Below, piece after piece: positions 1 through 12,662 of a stretch of 64,000 bases of DNA. Below the pieces are notes generated by a model. It saw nothing but the letters and a program-made list of their open reading frames with translations. It was not told the origin of the DNA and did not search any database. The position numbers and the translations under genes are program-made. The stretch is from assembly GCA_034440635.1 (NCBI GenBank), contig JAOTON010001911.1, forward strand, positions 1,362,001 through 1,426,000. Reading direction: 5' to 3'. Positions within the stretch are counted from its first letter, which is position 1. Every line of letters starts with the position of its first letter. Origin of the DNA: Lepas anatifera. Lineage: Eukaryota; Arthropoda; Thecostraca; Lepadidae.

Positions 1-896
1 CGTGACAGGAAGTGGCTCTACCCCTCCATCATCATCTGCTGACGGCGCCGCTGGGTCGGGCGACGGGAAGGTGACGTCACGTGTGCGTGCTGTGTGGCAG
101 TGGCCGCGCCACCTCAGCTGCTGGGAGTGACCCCAGGGTCACAGGCGCGTGTGGGGCAGAGGCGACAAAGTGATTTTGCTGGCGCGCATAGGCAATATTT
201 CGGCCATGGCTTCAGAGTGTATTCATGTGCGAGTGATGCTAGTGCAAGCTCGGCGAATCAAGGTGTCCCACTGTCTGGCTTATTCTAAGCCGTCGGCGCC
301 AGTGAGAGAGGTCGGATCATCGTTGCTGGCTGAGTGCTTCTCGTGGTGCAGGATTCTTCGCAAAAGGTACTGTTCCGAGAACTAACAGATACTACATTAC
401 TTCGTCTTACTAAGTTCTTCGCTGCGCTCGAATCGCTCTGTGTTTTGTGCAATTGTTTTCTATTACTGTCAGCCTCCATTTGCTCACCATGGGATGCTTT
501 ACTATTGCGATATAATCTAGGAAGCTTCGTGTTTCTCTAGACCTCCGCGATGACGTTGCACCCACACAGACACGCTGTGGCTGCGCACCTTGACCATGCC
601 AGGGCTTCTCGTGTTTTCGCGCCTTGTGAGCTCCATGTGCACCTGCCTCTTTCTCATTTTGGTTCCTTTACTTCCTGCATTGAGAGCCATACCGATGTAT
701 CGAACGAGGCAGTTATTGCATGACACGAAACACCCCACACACAAGGCCCAATCTCAAATATGACTTTTGGTATGAGGGTACGTTTTATTGAAACAATTCG
801 TCCAGCCATCATTCGATGTTTCAAAACAGTTAGCTTCATTACGCTGTCGTTTTCCTGAGTTACATTGTTCCTAATCAGACAAACCTTACATTAGCC
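1..896. other. No recognisable gene
   Basis: Only short, unrelated open frames are present. No splice-flanked coding exon, conserved domain or clear repeat boundary was seen. It lies directly upstream of a decayed non-LTR element and may include that element's decayed 5' part. Confidence 0.4.
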
Positions 897-2545
897 TCGA
901 TTAACGTTAATGATCTTCGTGCGCAAATCGTGAATGGACTACCGAAACGGCGCAAAATGTTCATCTGGATGAAACAGCTAAATGTTGGTGTAATTTTTCT
1001 CCAAGCAACGCACTCCTCCAGTTCAGATAGTCATATATGGTCAAACGAATGGGGAGGAGTAGGGTGTTTCGCTCACGGGGATGATAAAAGTCGAGGTGTT
1101 GGAGTTTTGATACGTCCGAGCTCAGGCCTAAGTAATGTCAAAGTATTCTGTGATAAAGACGGGATATTTTTGACGCTGGAATTATGCTTTAATGGAAGCA
1201 ATGTCACAATAGGTAACATTTATGGCCCAAAACGCCGATAACACCCGAGCAATTGAGGACTTTCTAAGATTGCAGAATATGAAAACGCGTCAATGATAAC
1301 TGGGGGAGACTGTATTTTGCCTTAATTTGAGAAAAGACAGAGAAAGCTAAGCGTGGAGAGTTCCAAATAACAAAAAACGTAAGTAGATTCTAATAACATT
1401 CATGGCTGAAAATGATTTGCCTGACCTGTGGTGCGAGCTGTACCTGGACAAGAGGCTCTATACCTGTCTCAGAGCAAATCCGCCGAGTAAATCACGCATT
1501 GATTTTTTTTTTTTGACCGGTAGAAGTATTTTGTTTTCATATAAGCGCGTAACAGCGGACATTAGGGACAGTTATCTATCCGATGACAGGATGATAACAA
1601 TGTCTGTAAATATACCCGCGACGGAGCTAGGTAAGTCATTTTGGAAATTTGAGAATAGTCTCTTCAAGGACGAAGCCTTTAGAGACGAAGCCTTAAGATG
1701 TTATAGACTATAACCAAAACAGAAAGAACTCCAACGTTTCATTGATGGAAACAGTGCTTTGTGTTCTAGGAGGATATATAATACAGTTTGCATCGCACAA
1801 AAAGCCTACGGCCCGTGAAGAATTCGAAAAAAATAGAGCAAAACATTTTGAAACCGCAAAACAATGTTTATTCAGACCACAGGGGAATTGAAATACTTCA
1901 GCAACGTTGGGATGAGGCTGTACAAGAAATAGCCAGTAAATTAATATTCCAGTCAAAAGTACGATGGCGTGACTTAGCGGAAAGAGGAAGCAAGTATTTT
2001 CATACTCTACAAAAACGAAATCGGTGTAAGAATGTATGTAAGGTGCTATTCGTGCAGAACAAAGACAACGAAGGGCAAACAATCCCACTCACATTACTGA
2101 TGAAATTGTAGAAGAGGATCGTGATTTTTTATAATCTTTACCGAGGGAGACCAGTAATTGAATGTACAGATTCATTTCGAGAACTTCCTTGTTTATCTGA
2201 AGAAAACATGAAATATTACAATAGGCCTATAGATAAAGAACAGCTCACCCTAGCGGTTCTCACATCTCGAAACAATACCTCAAATGGGCCTTCGGGATAC
2301 AGGGCTGATTTTGTAATTTCTTCTGAACGGATTTGAAATAGTTGGTACATCGTGCAGTCTGAAAAAATTTTCGAATCTGGAAAGATGCCTGTAACTCTGA
2401 AACGAATTCTTACTATATTTGTTCCGAAAAAGGGGAAACATGGCCGAATAATAAGCAATATAAGACCAATAAGGCTTCTGAATGACATCTACGAAATTAT
2501 CACCAAATGCCTTGTTAATAGATTAGCGCATGTCATTAGCGTGAC
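897..2545 (+). pseudogene. Decayed Tx1/L1-like non-LTR retrotransposon (endonuclease plus start of RT)
   Basis: The frames, joined across stops and frameshifts, follow the ORF2 order of the Tx1/L1 clade. At about 897-1240 is the N-terminal half of an apurinic-type endonuclease (INVNDLRA start, a degenerate FLQATHSSSSD corresponding to the family FLQETHS motif, then SRGVGVLI and GNIYGP). At 1402-1600 is the C-terminal half of that endonuclease (WCELYLDKRLYT, SRIDFFFL). The linker and N-terminal RT lie at 1788-2545 (RGSKYFHTLQKRNR, FYNLYRGR, SNGPSGYRADF, LTIFVPKKGK, NIRPIRLLNDIYEI). The catalytic YADD part is missing because a TTAA-family repeat begins at about 2540. Multiple stops and a T-run at 1504-1514 show that it is inactive. 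Family motifs are established knowledge; assignment to Tx1/L1 rather than another endonuclease-bearing clade is inference. Confidence 0.8.
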
Positions 2546-2859
2546 CTTAGGTCATCGATATAAAAAACGGAACATATTTGAGAGAATTCGGTGAGCCCAT
2601 TGTGTAGTATGAGTCTCAATCGGATAAGTTCACCCTGCTCCAACTTATGCTGTCTTAAACTTTTTAGGTCAGCTCACTTGATCTGTACTAGTGACCTGAC
2701 CTGAGATGACCTAACCTTAAAATGTTGAGGATTTTTTAATAATCAGAGAAAATGCATGCCAACGGCGGCGCTGCGCGCCGCCGTTTTCATGCTATCTCCA
2801 AAAAACCGAGGTGTACCCGCACCTTGACTGGTACCCGCCCCCGTCAATGTGCGTGTTAA
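2540..2859 (+). mobile_element. Right half of a TTAA-flanked K-family element
   Basis: This matches the right 320 bp of the complete element at 41978-42826: the ACCTTAGGTCATCGATAT block, the AGGTCA-rich segment, the CGGCGGCGC hairpin (about 2764-2784) and the terminal GTCAATGTGCGTG followed by TTAA (2856-2859). The left half is absent. The terminal palindrome around 2815-2843 is decayed. Confidence 0.75.
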
Positions 2860-3607
2860 AGGACCTAAAGTGCACCCACCGTACTTCAATAAATACGCGC
2901 AGAATGAACACCTCGACGGAGGAAACGCACTTGTAGGCGTTAGAAACAATGCTAACTGAAACAGGAAGGTTGTATTGACGTTTTTTGGTGCGACTCGTAT
3001 CGATTTATGGTTGAGAATGGCACACTAAACCTTTTGTCTTGTTTTGGACTGTGCTTAATGCTGTTTATGGGGTGCAAACTTGGATTGGACTTAAATATGA
3101 AAAAATGTCCTTTCGAATGAACAATAAATGGACGGAGAAGAACAGATTTTCTAATTGTGACATGTCCTGTAACCATCTTCTAGTATGACGTGTTAATTTC
3201 TCCAGGCTAGCTGCCCTCGCCTCACCACTTATCTAGGTGGCGCCGTAATTCTGCCACTTTTCTAGGTGGCGCTGTAAGCACTCGCGAATGTAGTCTTTTT
3301 AAGCTGACTGCTCACAGTTGTGAGGCCATCCTGTCCTCTCTCAGCTCTCTCACGGCAGTCCTTGAACCACGGGATCAATTCATTCATCCATTCATTCATT
3401 AATTTCTGCCGTGCGGAAGGGCGGCAGCTCCAGTCCACATTACCACCATTTCCGACGGTTTGCTTCGTGCGCGTTTTAAGAGAAATTGCGATCAAACGTG
3501 TGCGTGTTATAAGCAAAATGTGTTCAAAACGAAAGAAGTATTGCCGTGAGAATGGAATATCGTTGACGGAATTTCGCGCTTTTGGTCGGTATTTCAAGCT
3601 AAACGTC
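2860..3607. other. No recognisable gene
   Basis: The stretch contains a short direct repeat (TCTAGGTGGCGC twice, near 3233 and 3263) and a CATT-type repeat near 3380-3402. Overlapping open frames on both strands show no domain signature. Confidence 0.35.
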
Positions 3608-4785
3608 TTAACCTTTGTCCGGAGGGGGTATGTGAACACCCCTTCGGGATTTTCCGGCTGTGGGAAAAAACCAGTGGCACGAAGCGCCACCGTACTCGGC
3701 ATGCCTTATCCTTAATCAATTCAGCAGCTTCCCTCAAAATTGTAAGTTTTGGTCATTTCAAATTAAGGCACCAGTGCATATGGGCGGATCCAGGAACAAC
3801 TTTCGGAGGAGGCCAAACCAACGTTTTGGGGGCTAAATTTTATAAAAATCGCAAAAGCAATATTTTTAATAACAACGGCTAAAATTTTGTCGTTCGGGGG
3901 TTAAAAGATACTAGTTTAGGCTTTGGAGGGGTCACAGCTCCTTTGACCCCCCTTGGATCCACTAGTGCCAGTGCAGGTGCCAGTAACATTGCCCCTAAAA
4001 CGTTTAAGGTGGCATAAGTTAGAATGTGCGAATCTATCGAATTGAAACTTATACCACACAATGGGCTCACCGAGTACTAAAAAACGTATCCCAGGATTTT
4101 TCATATCGATGACGTAGGGTCGAGTACGGATCATGACCTCTCCATTGGAAATGCATGGGGAAAAGAGAACATGGCCGAAAAAAGCGCCTTATTTCTGTAG
4201 ATACCGCTTGGAATAGGTACTTTCGTATTTTCTAAATCATAATATCGAAAGCTCCTTTGTATGTTCATGTTGCAAGTTTAGTCCTGTAACATCTGAGAGG
4301 TCATATGTGGCTTAAACAGTTTTTTCCGATTTGGGTCAATGATTTTGCAGGAAATGACGATAAAGCTTTTACTTTGGTACCATCACGTTTAAGTTGTTAT
4401 TGCAAATCGATTGATATGCATATTGACTATGCTAGGCTAGATGGTGACCTTTGCCTGACCTTAGGTTAGGTCATTTTTATGTTTTGACCCATTATTTTCA
4501 TATTATACCTGATTTGATTTGCCGTGGCAAGAGGAAGATAACTCAACTCTGTCAGACGCCACAGCCCAGAAACCCTTCTCTAACATGCTACCTTCTTTTA
4601 CCTGTCTTGACCTCAATATTGACCTGAGCCAAAGAGTGACTGATGTAGTTTTGTCACGCATTTTTATGAGCTATCCAACAATCATTGCGTTTTTTCGCTA
4701 TCTTGCGTAGGAGCCGAGTTCGAGGGGATTTGGAACACCCCTCCCCCCCCCACCAGGGCGAAGGTGGATTTGAGGCAGTTTAGTG
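3608..4785 (-). mobile_element. Diverged TTAA-family element (TGTTTGAACA subfamily)
   Basis: The left end is TTAA (3608-3611) followed by CCTTTGTCC and a decayed form of the GGGGGTGTTTGAACACCCCC palindrome near 3623-3642. The right end repeats a decayed palindrome at about 4732-4753, followed by CCACCAGGGCGAAGGTGG. A decayed version of the G/C hairpin lies at about 3674-3694. Interior blocks such as GTTTAAGGTGGCATAA, TTCATATCGATGAC and CTCTGAGAGGTCAT align with the copy at 56283-57280. It is interrupted by a second element at 3779-3968. It has no coding capacity. Confidence 0.65.
3779..3968. mobile_element. Small MITE nested in the TTAA-family element
   Basis: An about 190-bp block interrupts the homology between this copy and the one at 56283-57280. 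It begins GGGCGGATCCAGG and ends CCTTGGATCCACTAG, an imperfect terminal inverted repeat. The host words CACCAGTGCA and GCCAGTGCA flank it and may be target duplications. Similar GCGGATCC ends occur at 21284-21539 and near 8030-8046. Confidence 0.5.
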
Positions 4786-7084
4786 TCCGGTCTGGGGGCT
4801 GCAATTGTGTACTACCGCTGCGAACAGGTCAAACACAAGGCTGCCAGGTGTCTGCAGATGCCTGAATGCCATTCAATTTAGGTCCAGGTCGCTAAGGGGA
4901 AAGTGACGTTAGCGAGTGATGTGCTGCCGCTGTAGGTGAAGTGTTTAAGGGTGCGTTACCCTCGACACATGCACCACACGACATGACCCGTCAGAACTAA
5001 TACCCTGTTTCCCCAACAACAGATGTCAGGTCATTCGTTCATTCATTTCGATACACAGACCGCCCACGTGACACGTTGGTTGTAAACCGTAGTACGCTTC
5101 CGCATTCCACGCTTTACGACCCTTCAGGTAAACAAGAGCCGCTGCGGGCAAGGTCAGACGGGTCGCAGTAACAGGTGCTCTCGCAGGGGCGGGCCCAGTA
5201 TTTGTCCGAGAGCAGACTGCTAAAGCCTTTGTCTTGATTTCTCTAAATAAGAAAGCAGTTGCAGCTCACACAACTGTCACCTGGGATGGACCAAAGCTAG
5301 CCAAATGACATTTCAAGCATGGCTGTGGATTGGCTACGCTCTTTGCGTCAGTTAGCAGTTAGTTAGTTGTAGGATCCTCGACTACTTTGTCCACTTTCGT
5401 GACCAAACCTTGTGGACCCACTTTCTTCCTCCCAAACTAAGCTAGTCCTTTTCCATCCTGGTAAATATATCAGAAATATTTCCGTAATATCCTTGTTTAC
5501 TGTTTTCCGTGAGAACCTCAGGGAAATTTAACGACTTCTTCCATCCCGAAAAAATATAAAAACGTCGTCCACCCAGTCACATAACATCCCCTCTTTATGC
5601 GGAGGGTCCTAGTTTTGTAAACATATAGTGTCTTCTTTTGAAAGCTATCGTTTTTCAGCATTATTGCTCGGCCCGCCTTGCGTCGGTGGTGCGTCATTTT
5701 CCGTGCGTGTGTAAAACACACACACACGCACATACACATGACACATGGGCCGGGTGCCCGCATTTGTGATCGCCTTGGGGTTTTCTTAGAGATTCCCCGC
5801 CCCGTGGCGGTCACGGAAAGGGGCGTGCGTTCGTACGGGACTCACTGACTTGCTCACCCACCGAACCCTGAGGCGCGCAGCTCCATGTGTTTACCAAAGT
5901 ATTTATTATGGAACATTGCTCTGATGCTCGGAGATGGGGGGGGCGTGGTATCCCTCGATCATGTGCGGAGTTTTCCTCACTGTGATCGAGAAGTGTTTCT
6001 GATCATAGGGTAGTTTGTGTTGTAATCGACAAAACACGTGTTCTGTCTCAATCCCGTCCAGACGCTTTCTGAACACATCAGTTCGATATAAACCAAAGCC
6101 TTTGTAATGTATTAGAAGCAGTTTCTTTAGGTATAGGCCCTGACCTAGGACGGTATCGAAAGATGGTCTCCGAAACATATGAGACCGTCCATAAAGTACA
6201 GAAGGAAAAACAAGGGGGAGCGGGAAGTCAGCAACCGTTTTGTTAGACGTTACAACAGGGTGTAAGCAAGTATTACCATGAGGGGGGGTTAGAATTATAA
6301 GAATACATGTAACTTAATTTATGGATAGGCCCTCAGCTCTGACTTAGAATTAAGACTGATGTGATTCAATGGAGTCCACACATCATCACCATTGGATTTT
6401 GGAATTGTTTGTGTGACCTTTTATGAGGAGAGGAACCATGAGAGATTCGTGTGAATACGTGTGCTGACGTCTAAATAACCCTCACATGCCTCCAGTCATG
6501 AGTCAGTAGTTCCCTGATGTTAGGAGCTAAAGGTTTGTGCAAAACACGCGCAATAAATGTTCCATAGTCCGTATAGATTTTCAAGACCTGAACGACGATC
6601 CTGAAATATTCGGAAAGTATTAGTGGGTGATGCAACACCACCTCCCCTGCAAAATTTCAGTTGGGGTGTCATTAGCCATTTCAAGGAGTATCGTAATCAT
6701 TTCAGGGAAAGCCGTAGTTCAATTGGGGAGAAAGTACCCTCTTTCTGGAAATTTACAGGTCCAAAAATGACTTTTATGGAGTCTAAAGGATACAGAAAAC
6801 ACGTTACTGTGTCAGGGGACGAAAATATATGTTTACATCACAGCAAAAAACAGAATAAACTGATATTTTTCTAACAAACTGCAAAGTGGTAACATCAGCA
6901 GAAAATAATTGCATCGGGCTTGAGCTTCACGCCCCGAGAGTGAAGAGGGTTTACCGGTCGAAAATTCGGAACATTGAATGCGATAAAGCTGATGGACTAA
7001 GGAACGAGACACTCAAGTCATCACATGGCTGCCCCAAAGTGGGAGGATCATACGCAGATCCAGGGGAGCAAAGAGAGGCACGTG
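4786..7084. other. No recognisable gene
   Basis: No exon with domain homology was found. Landmarks are a short CA/GT tract near 5717-5738, and an open frame at 5906-6178 (minus) with no identifiable motif and no splice context. The segment looks like unique intergenic or old repeat sequence. Confidence 0.35.
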
Positions 7085-7166
7085 CCCCCTCTATCGACCC
7101 TCGGAGCCCCCTGAAATGGCCATGGCGCCCCCTGAAAGGTTGATGGCGCCCCCTGAAATGTGATGA
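7085..7166. repeat. Short tandem repeat, unit about GGCGCCCCCTGAAATG
   Basis: Three imperfect units (CCCCCTGAAATGGCCATGG, CGCCCCCTGAAAGGTTGATG, GCGCCCCCTGAAATGTG) lie head to tail. It is followed by a GATGATGATG run. Confidence 0.6.
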
Positions 7167-7899
7167 TGATGATTGTTCCGGCCGTCGAATAAAGATATCC
7201 ATATGGGGGGCGCTTCGTTAAAGTCGCCCCAATCGCCGAAGGAAGCTCTGGCGATTCCGGTTTGGATGACAGCCGATTTGTGGCGAGGACCCGCGCCGTT
7301 GCGCCGTCCCCGCCGTCCAGGTCCCACCTGGCCGCCTCTCGGGACCGGAGTAGGCTGTCTTCGGGACCGTTTTTGTGATGATTTCCCGGGCTTGGATACC
7401 CGCATTGCAACCTCGATCAGCTTGGGTGATCCAAGGCATAGGCGTTGGCCGTCAGCCCAGTCTTTTCGGTAGTCGGTTTGGTCGACTGAGTGGAGATGCA
7501 TTCGTGAGTCTGTCGGTCCTGTTTTTATACAAGTAACTAGATATTTCCGGTACGAATTAGTGGCTATCATTATATTCTTATGATATTGTAGTGTGACATT
7601 TTTCTACGTATTGTGCGATGAATAAATTATCTCCACCCGCTATGCACGATATATGCACAAATTCCAAAAAGAACAATATCTTTAGAAACCAGCTTCAGGG
7701 AGGTTCCATGACGGGAGTATCATAAAGAATATTCTTCCGATATTTTTCCGATCATAAAAAAATTAATCGCAGAGACAAATCTAAAACAAGTGCGGCAAAC
7801 TCGACAATTGAATCAAAACTGACCTCAGTCCTTCCATTTTCATTTCAAGAAAAACGTGACGTCTTTAACAAGACTCCCCTGAAATGTCGCTTTCCATCC
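7167..7899. other. No recognisable gene; locally GC-rich
   Basis: A GC-rich patch (about 7190-7470) opens long overlapping frames on both strands. This is typical of composition rather than coding. No domain, splice pair or repeat boundary was recognised. Confidence 0.35.
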
Positions 7900-8046
7900 T
7901 CCCAGGATGCAAAAATCGGTGCCAACCGATAGGATTTTGCGCCCAACTGATGGGTTTTGCCGGTCAAAAGTGGCAACCCCTGGTCCAAATGGCGCCCCTC
8001 GGGAAGCTACCCGCCCCCCCCGATCGGCAATCCTGGATCCGCCTAC
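7900..8046. mobile_element. Fragment of the GCGGATCC-ended MITE family
   Basis: The right end reads ATCCTGGATCCGCCTACGG, matching the right end of the element at 21284-21539. The left end lacks a convincing inverted repeat, so this is probably a truncated or diverged copy. Confidence 0.4.
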
Positions 8047-10408
8047 GGGGGAGGATACCCTAGTCACCAGCCTCGGTAATAACAGGTGCTGGCAGAATAT
8101 GATACAGAAGTCTGACTCGCACAATTGCTTGCCTTTCCGTATGAGAAGTGTACTACGGTGACACACTAGTTGAGTTAATCGCTGCCCTGAAGTCGTCGTC
8201 GCTAGCACTCTGCTCACAGGACAATCGCTGCTTTCTTTTCCCCTGAAAGATCTTGTCACTCCAGCCCGTGGTGGCCAGAAATGGGTCTTACTGATATTGG
8301 TAGAGCCTGGTGTTCTGCCGTTTGTATCCCGCTGAACGGAAAGTGTCATCCTTGATAATGGCGATGGAGGCACAATGATCTAAATCCTGGAATGCTTAGT
8401 AGAGTGTGACACCCAGGCGCCCTGAATTTCCCCTTCACTTTTTCCCCTTCATTTTTTCTAACCCACTTTTCCAAACACTTTTCCTGGGGATTTTTTTAGC
8501 ATAATTCAATAATCCTAGTATATATAAAACCATCTAGTGTGGAAGGAAAGACAAATTTGATGAAAAATGCGCGAGTAAGGGCTAGTAAGGGCTGTAACCG
8601 AGTTTCAACTAACTCCCACAATATTATAGCGTTTGGACTTTCTACTCGCCTTCCATATTTTCAAGCGTGAATTTTACGCTCACTATCCCAATGCAAAACC
8701 AGTTTTGAGACACTGCGGAATGGAGTGCTGCGAAATCCGAAAGATTATCCACTTACTGAACGCCTCTTTTTTCTGAGTGTCACCTTCCCACTCTGCTCTT
8801 TGTCAGCAAAAGTATTCCATCAAGCAGTCGTCGGAAGTTCCACTTGTAGTGTATTCCGTGGACGCCATGGATCAAAATCTATTCACATTTAAACTTGCGC
8901 TGGTAACAGTGGCATCTCCATAAAAGTCCGGATCTTCCGGCTGCTGGTAAGGTTGTATTTTAGACCTCTCTCGCTGTCGGAAGTTTTGCCCTGCTGAGGG
9001 AGGATGATGAGCAACAAATGAAGAAGGCTTCCATAGATCTTAGCTGACCCCGGAGGATAATTTTTGGGGTTTTCACTCGTTGGAACAGATCTCTCGCGGC
9101 GGCTTTTGCTTCTAGTGATCATAGACTAATCAATTTCTAGGTGTCCCCTAAAATCGATTATTTGGGTACCTTAAAGGTACGAAAAGGATTCGGGCGGGTC
9201 AATTCGGCATAAACCTCCCTCAGGATCGTTCCCTGTCACCCGCCTCTCCTTGCTATTGCACACAGCTCACATCGGTAAAAACGCCGTCTTGGGTCAACTA
9301 GGCCATTTGACCCAAATCAGGTACAAAGTAGCTCAGCCTATTCTTCATGTGTACTTTAAATGTGTTAAGAATGGTCTATTCTGTCAATATTATTTCGAAA
9401 ACACACCCCGTAGCTTTCTGGTACGATTTTTTAAGCTGTAACTATGCAAAATTTATTTCATGCTGATTTCTCGAACGCGGACAGTGACCTGATTAAGACC
9501 AAATTTTGATCGGATGTCCAAAATAAACCATATCATGGAAAATTTGCGGGTCGCTCATTTTTAAACAAACATAGGCAAAATATGAAGCCACATCGATTTT
9601 AAAAAACACCAATGCAGCAACATTTCATATGTTAGTAGACTCATGAAGGCTCATATTGTCCAGTTGCAGAACAATGTGCGCTATCCAGCTTCGGCCAGGC
9701 AGGCCGAAACTGGCCAGAAAGTGAGGGGACCATAGACCTTCAGCCTCCAACTCTGGCACTACATTTTCCACTGCAAAACTGAAAGCTAACCAGATTTTGG
9801 CCTATTTTTGCTGCCAGTTAATCACACTAAAAATTTACTGTGCCCACAAATCCATTAAAAACGAAATAAACATTTTTGCTGGAAGTGAAATGGCCTGGTC
9901 TCACCTGAGGCTCATTTTGTGAAAACAGCCTGTTAGTTACCCTCACTGGTCCACAAGAGGAGGTAAGACTTGAAAGAAAGGACGTGCTTGAAATGCGGTC
10001 ATGAGACGGAGTGAGCTAGCGAGCGATAGCAAGGAAGTGAACGCAGGACTGCATTTCCCAAATGACGAATTTGTGTTGAATCTTCTTTGTATGTCATGAA
10101 GATTTATCTCCACTCCGTCGGATCTATGGGACCAATTGGAGCAAGGATCATATCGGCAGATCCATTATTTCCGGTATTGTTACATAGGCAAAAAAACTGC
10201 ATCCATGATTGTGACAATGTAGGGTCTGCACATAATTGACTGTTTTTTGGTCCAAAACATGTGGTAGCCATCGGCTTAGTATGATGCTCAGTACCCCTGA
10301 TCATGCTGTGTATGCTTTATTAGTCAATCATATAATTGGGATATTACAGCAATCGTAATATAAAAAATATAGGTAGAATTCGCAAAGCCCTACTAATGTT
10401 TAATGAGA
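8047..10408. other. No recognisable gene
   Basis: The stretch is AT-rich with short unsupported open frames only. No RT, transposase, signal peptide or repeat boundary was identified. Confidence 0.35.
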
Positions 10409-10416
10409 CCTCTTAG

Positions 10417-10674
10417 CAGGGGCGTAGCCAAGGAGGGGGCGGCAGGGACAGCCGCCCCCCTTAGGGCCCGAAGGGCCCCCTGAGGATACGGACCGCGCGA
10501 AGCGCGGCTCGCCTCCACTATGATCTGTGGCCAAATTTGAAATTTCATACCAGACAGCGCACTCTCAAGCCCTCTTCAGCACTCTATTCTGTAACAAGCA
10601 AGGCCCTTTTTACCCATCAGGGCTCTTTTGGCGCTGTCGCAGGGAAATCGAGCGAAATCCTGGCTAAGCCCCTG
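10417..10674. mobile_element. Complete hAT-type MITE, 258 bp
   Basis: The terminal inverted repeats are CAGGGGCGTAGCCAAGGA on the left and TCCTGGCTAAGCCCCTG on the right. They are flanked by a perfect 8-bp direct repeat, CCTCTTAG, at 10409-10416 and 10675-10682. An 8-bp duplication with CAGGG...CCCTG ends is the hAT superfamily signature. The interior holds G/C palindromes (GGGCCCGAAGGGCCC and CGCGCGAAGCGCG) and no ORF. Confidence 0.9.
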
Positions 10675-10682
10675 CCTCTTAG

Positions 10683-11860
10683 TAAATACAAATGTGTGAT
10701 AACTGAGAAGTGTTGCTCCAATTTTTCCTCCCGCATTATTTCAAATTGCTTTATTTTATTCATTTTGTGTTTTATAACACAACAATGATACATGGTTGCT
10801 TGGATTTAATACATCAGTCCCACTAAAATATTCGAATTTTGTTATGGGCTGCACTTCGGCTGCTTTCGATGAAAACATCACCCCCTGAGCGATGCTCCCC
10901 TGTAGAGATAAACGCTCCCGTCGAACCTTTTGTCCCCCTCTCTGTCTCCTCGGTCGGTTAGTCATTCTAAAATTCCCGAGCATTTTTTTCTGGGGGGGAC
11001 GTTTGCAAGCCCGATTTAGCTATTTTCGTCTAATTAACACGATATTATTTCACAAGACAAGTAGCTATTTCTCTTGTTAATGGAATACAGAAGTTACCAA
11101 AATATCAACAATCATGATTGGACAATCGGTCGGATGAAGTCTGATGCTTTCGTCTCAGTTTGGAAATTGTAAGAGCGCTGATCATGGTTTTTGAGAGACA
11201 ATAAATTGTTAGGTGGACTTAAAATGAAAAAAACATCAGCAACTAGATTTCACTTCTTGGTACGAGCAGGTGCGATGCACCGTTTTAGATTCTTGGAAGT
11301 TTTTCAAAGACAGAAGTGTAGATTTTATTATAAAACTTGAAAACTGTTTGATAGAACTTAAAAAAAACTTCTTCTGCCGAGCCTTTTTTAATTTTTATTT
11401 TGTATGGGAATGGTATGGAAGAGATAGCCACAAAACTTTGTTGTTTTCGTTTTCTCGATCTTTACCCTGGACACATCATTATAGCTCACCTCTTGCTCGT
11501 CTAGACCATCGATCCAATAAGAAAACACCTTGCGGAGATGACTGAATGTTGGGGTGGTAAAAACTGAACCAGTTTTGATGACCGGGATGATGTAATATTA
11601 ATTAGGGTGAATCCCATTGTTTTTTTTACAATTCCTTCATATCCTCATTTCAAATATTTGATTCGACAACACGGTAGTCAAAGTTCATGCAAACTCTATG
11701 GCTGTGGCGGGATCCAGAGGGGAGGGCAAAAAATATTTACCTCCCCCCAAACGGACAAGCTCGGGGCAGAACTATGTTGTGCCTTCCCCTCCCCCACAAA
11801 GTCATCGACCTCCTTTTTGCCTCGACTCCGCTTGAGTTAATAACCGAGATTTGTGTTCCC
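10683..11860. other. No recognisable gene; contains a dispersed repeat
   Basis: The block at about 11325-11475 (TATAAAACTTGAAA, GCCGAGCCTTTTTT, AGATAGCC, TTTACCCTG) recurs at about 13268-13400, so it is a dispersed repeat of unknown class. Nothing else is recognised. Confidence 0.45.
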
Positions 11861-12662
11861 TTAAAGGGAGATACGCGAAACAATTATTATACTGTGGCTT
11901 CTTGCTATTTGAAAAATCCTGATAACGAAACTATCAATTATTTTTGTATCTTCGGCAAAATTTTGGGAGGCCACTCACTTATTATCGAAATAGGTTAACA
12001 GTTTCGATAAAATGCCCATCACTTGCCCATGCCCATACCCATCACTTACTTTTCGAAAACTATTCAAAGTTGAAAAATAATGTTTTTTAAGAATACAAAT
12101 GTTTGCCCTCCTGTATTTGTATTTGAATTAATTTAAAAAAACTTTTAAAACTACAAAATGAATAAGTTTGCCCTAAAAACGGAAAAAACATAATTGCTCA
12201 AGTCTTCAGCGGTTTCGTACCTCGGGTCTTGAGCCATTTTCTGCTTCCGCCCCAGGATGACAAAACTTTTGCGTCAGATAGGTCACGTGACCCCGGTTTG
12301 AGAATTCCTAGGTTTCTGATTGGTTAATTGTGATTTCTTTTAAGCCCTATATTTCTGCTTCAAAAGAGTTTTGGAATGTTGTTTTTCTAAAGTAATTTTT
12401 TTCTGGAGTAGCCCAAAGTTCTACATCACTGTTTAGGATAGATATGACCTAATTCTTAGAGAAATTGATAGCCTTAGCCATGTGGACGTCATAAACATCG
12501 ATATGAGGTGTACCGGTAAAGTCGTCTAGAAATGTTGACTTTGAGAGCAATTTTAAGGCATTTGCAGGCCGAATTCGCAAAAATGAGAAAAGGACTTCTG
12601 AAACAACTTTATGTAACCTTTTGATATAGCCAATAAAATTTTTTTCGCGTATCTCCCTTTAA
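11861..12662. mobile_element. TTAA-flanked non-autonomous element with AGGGAGATACGCGAAA ends
   Basis: TTAA (11861-11864) is followed by AGGGAGATACGCGAAA. At the other end TTTCGCGTATCTCCCT is followed by TTAA (12659-12662). The inverted repeat is perfect over 16 bp. TTAA duplication is characteristic of piggyBac-type insertion. No transposase frame lies in the 794-bp interior. Confidence 0.85.

Noticed and set aside
7048..7570. Long overlapping frames on both strands
   Set aside because: A GC-rich stretch open in several frames at once, with no domain, splice context or conservation to support coding.
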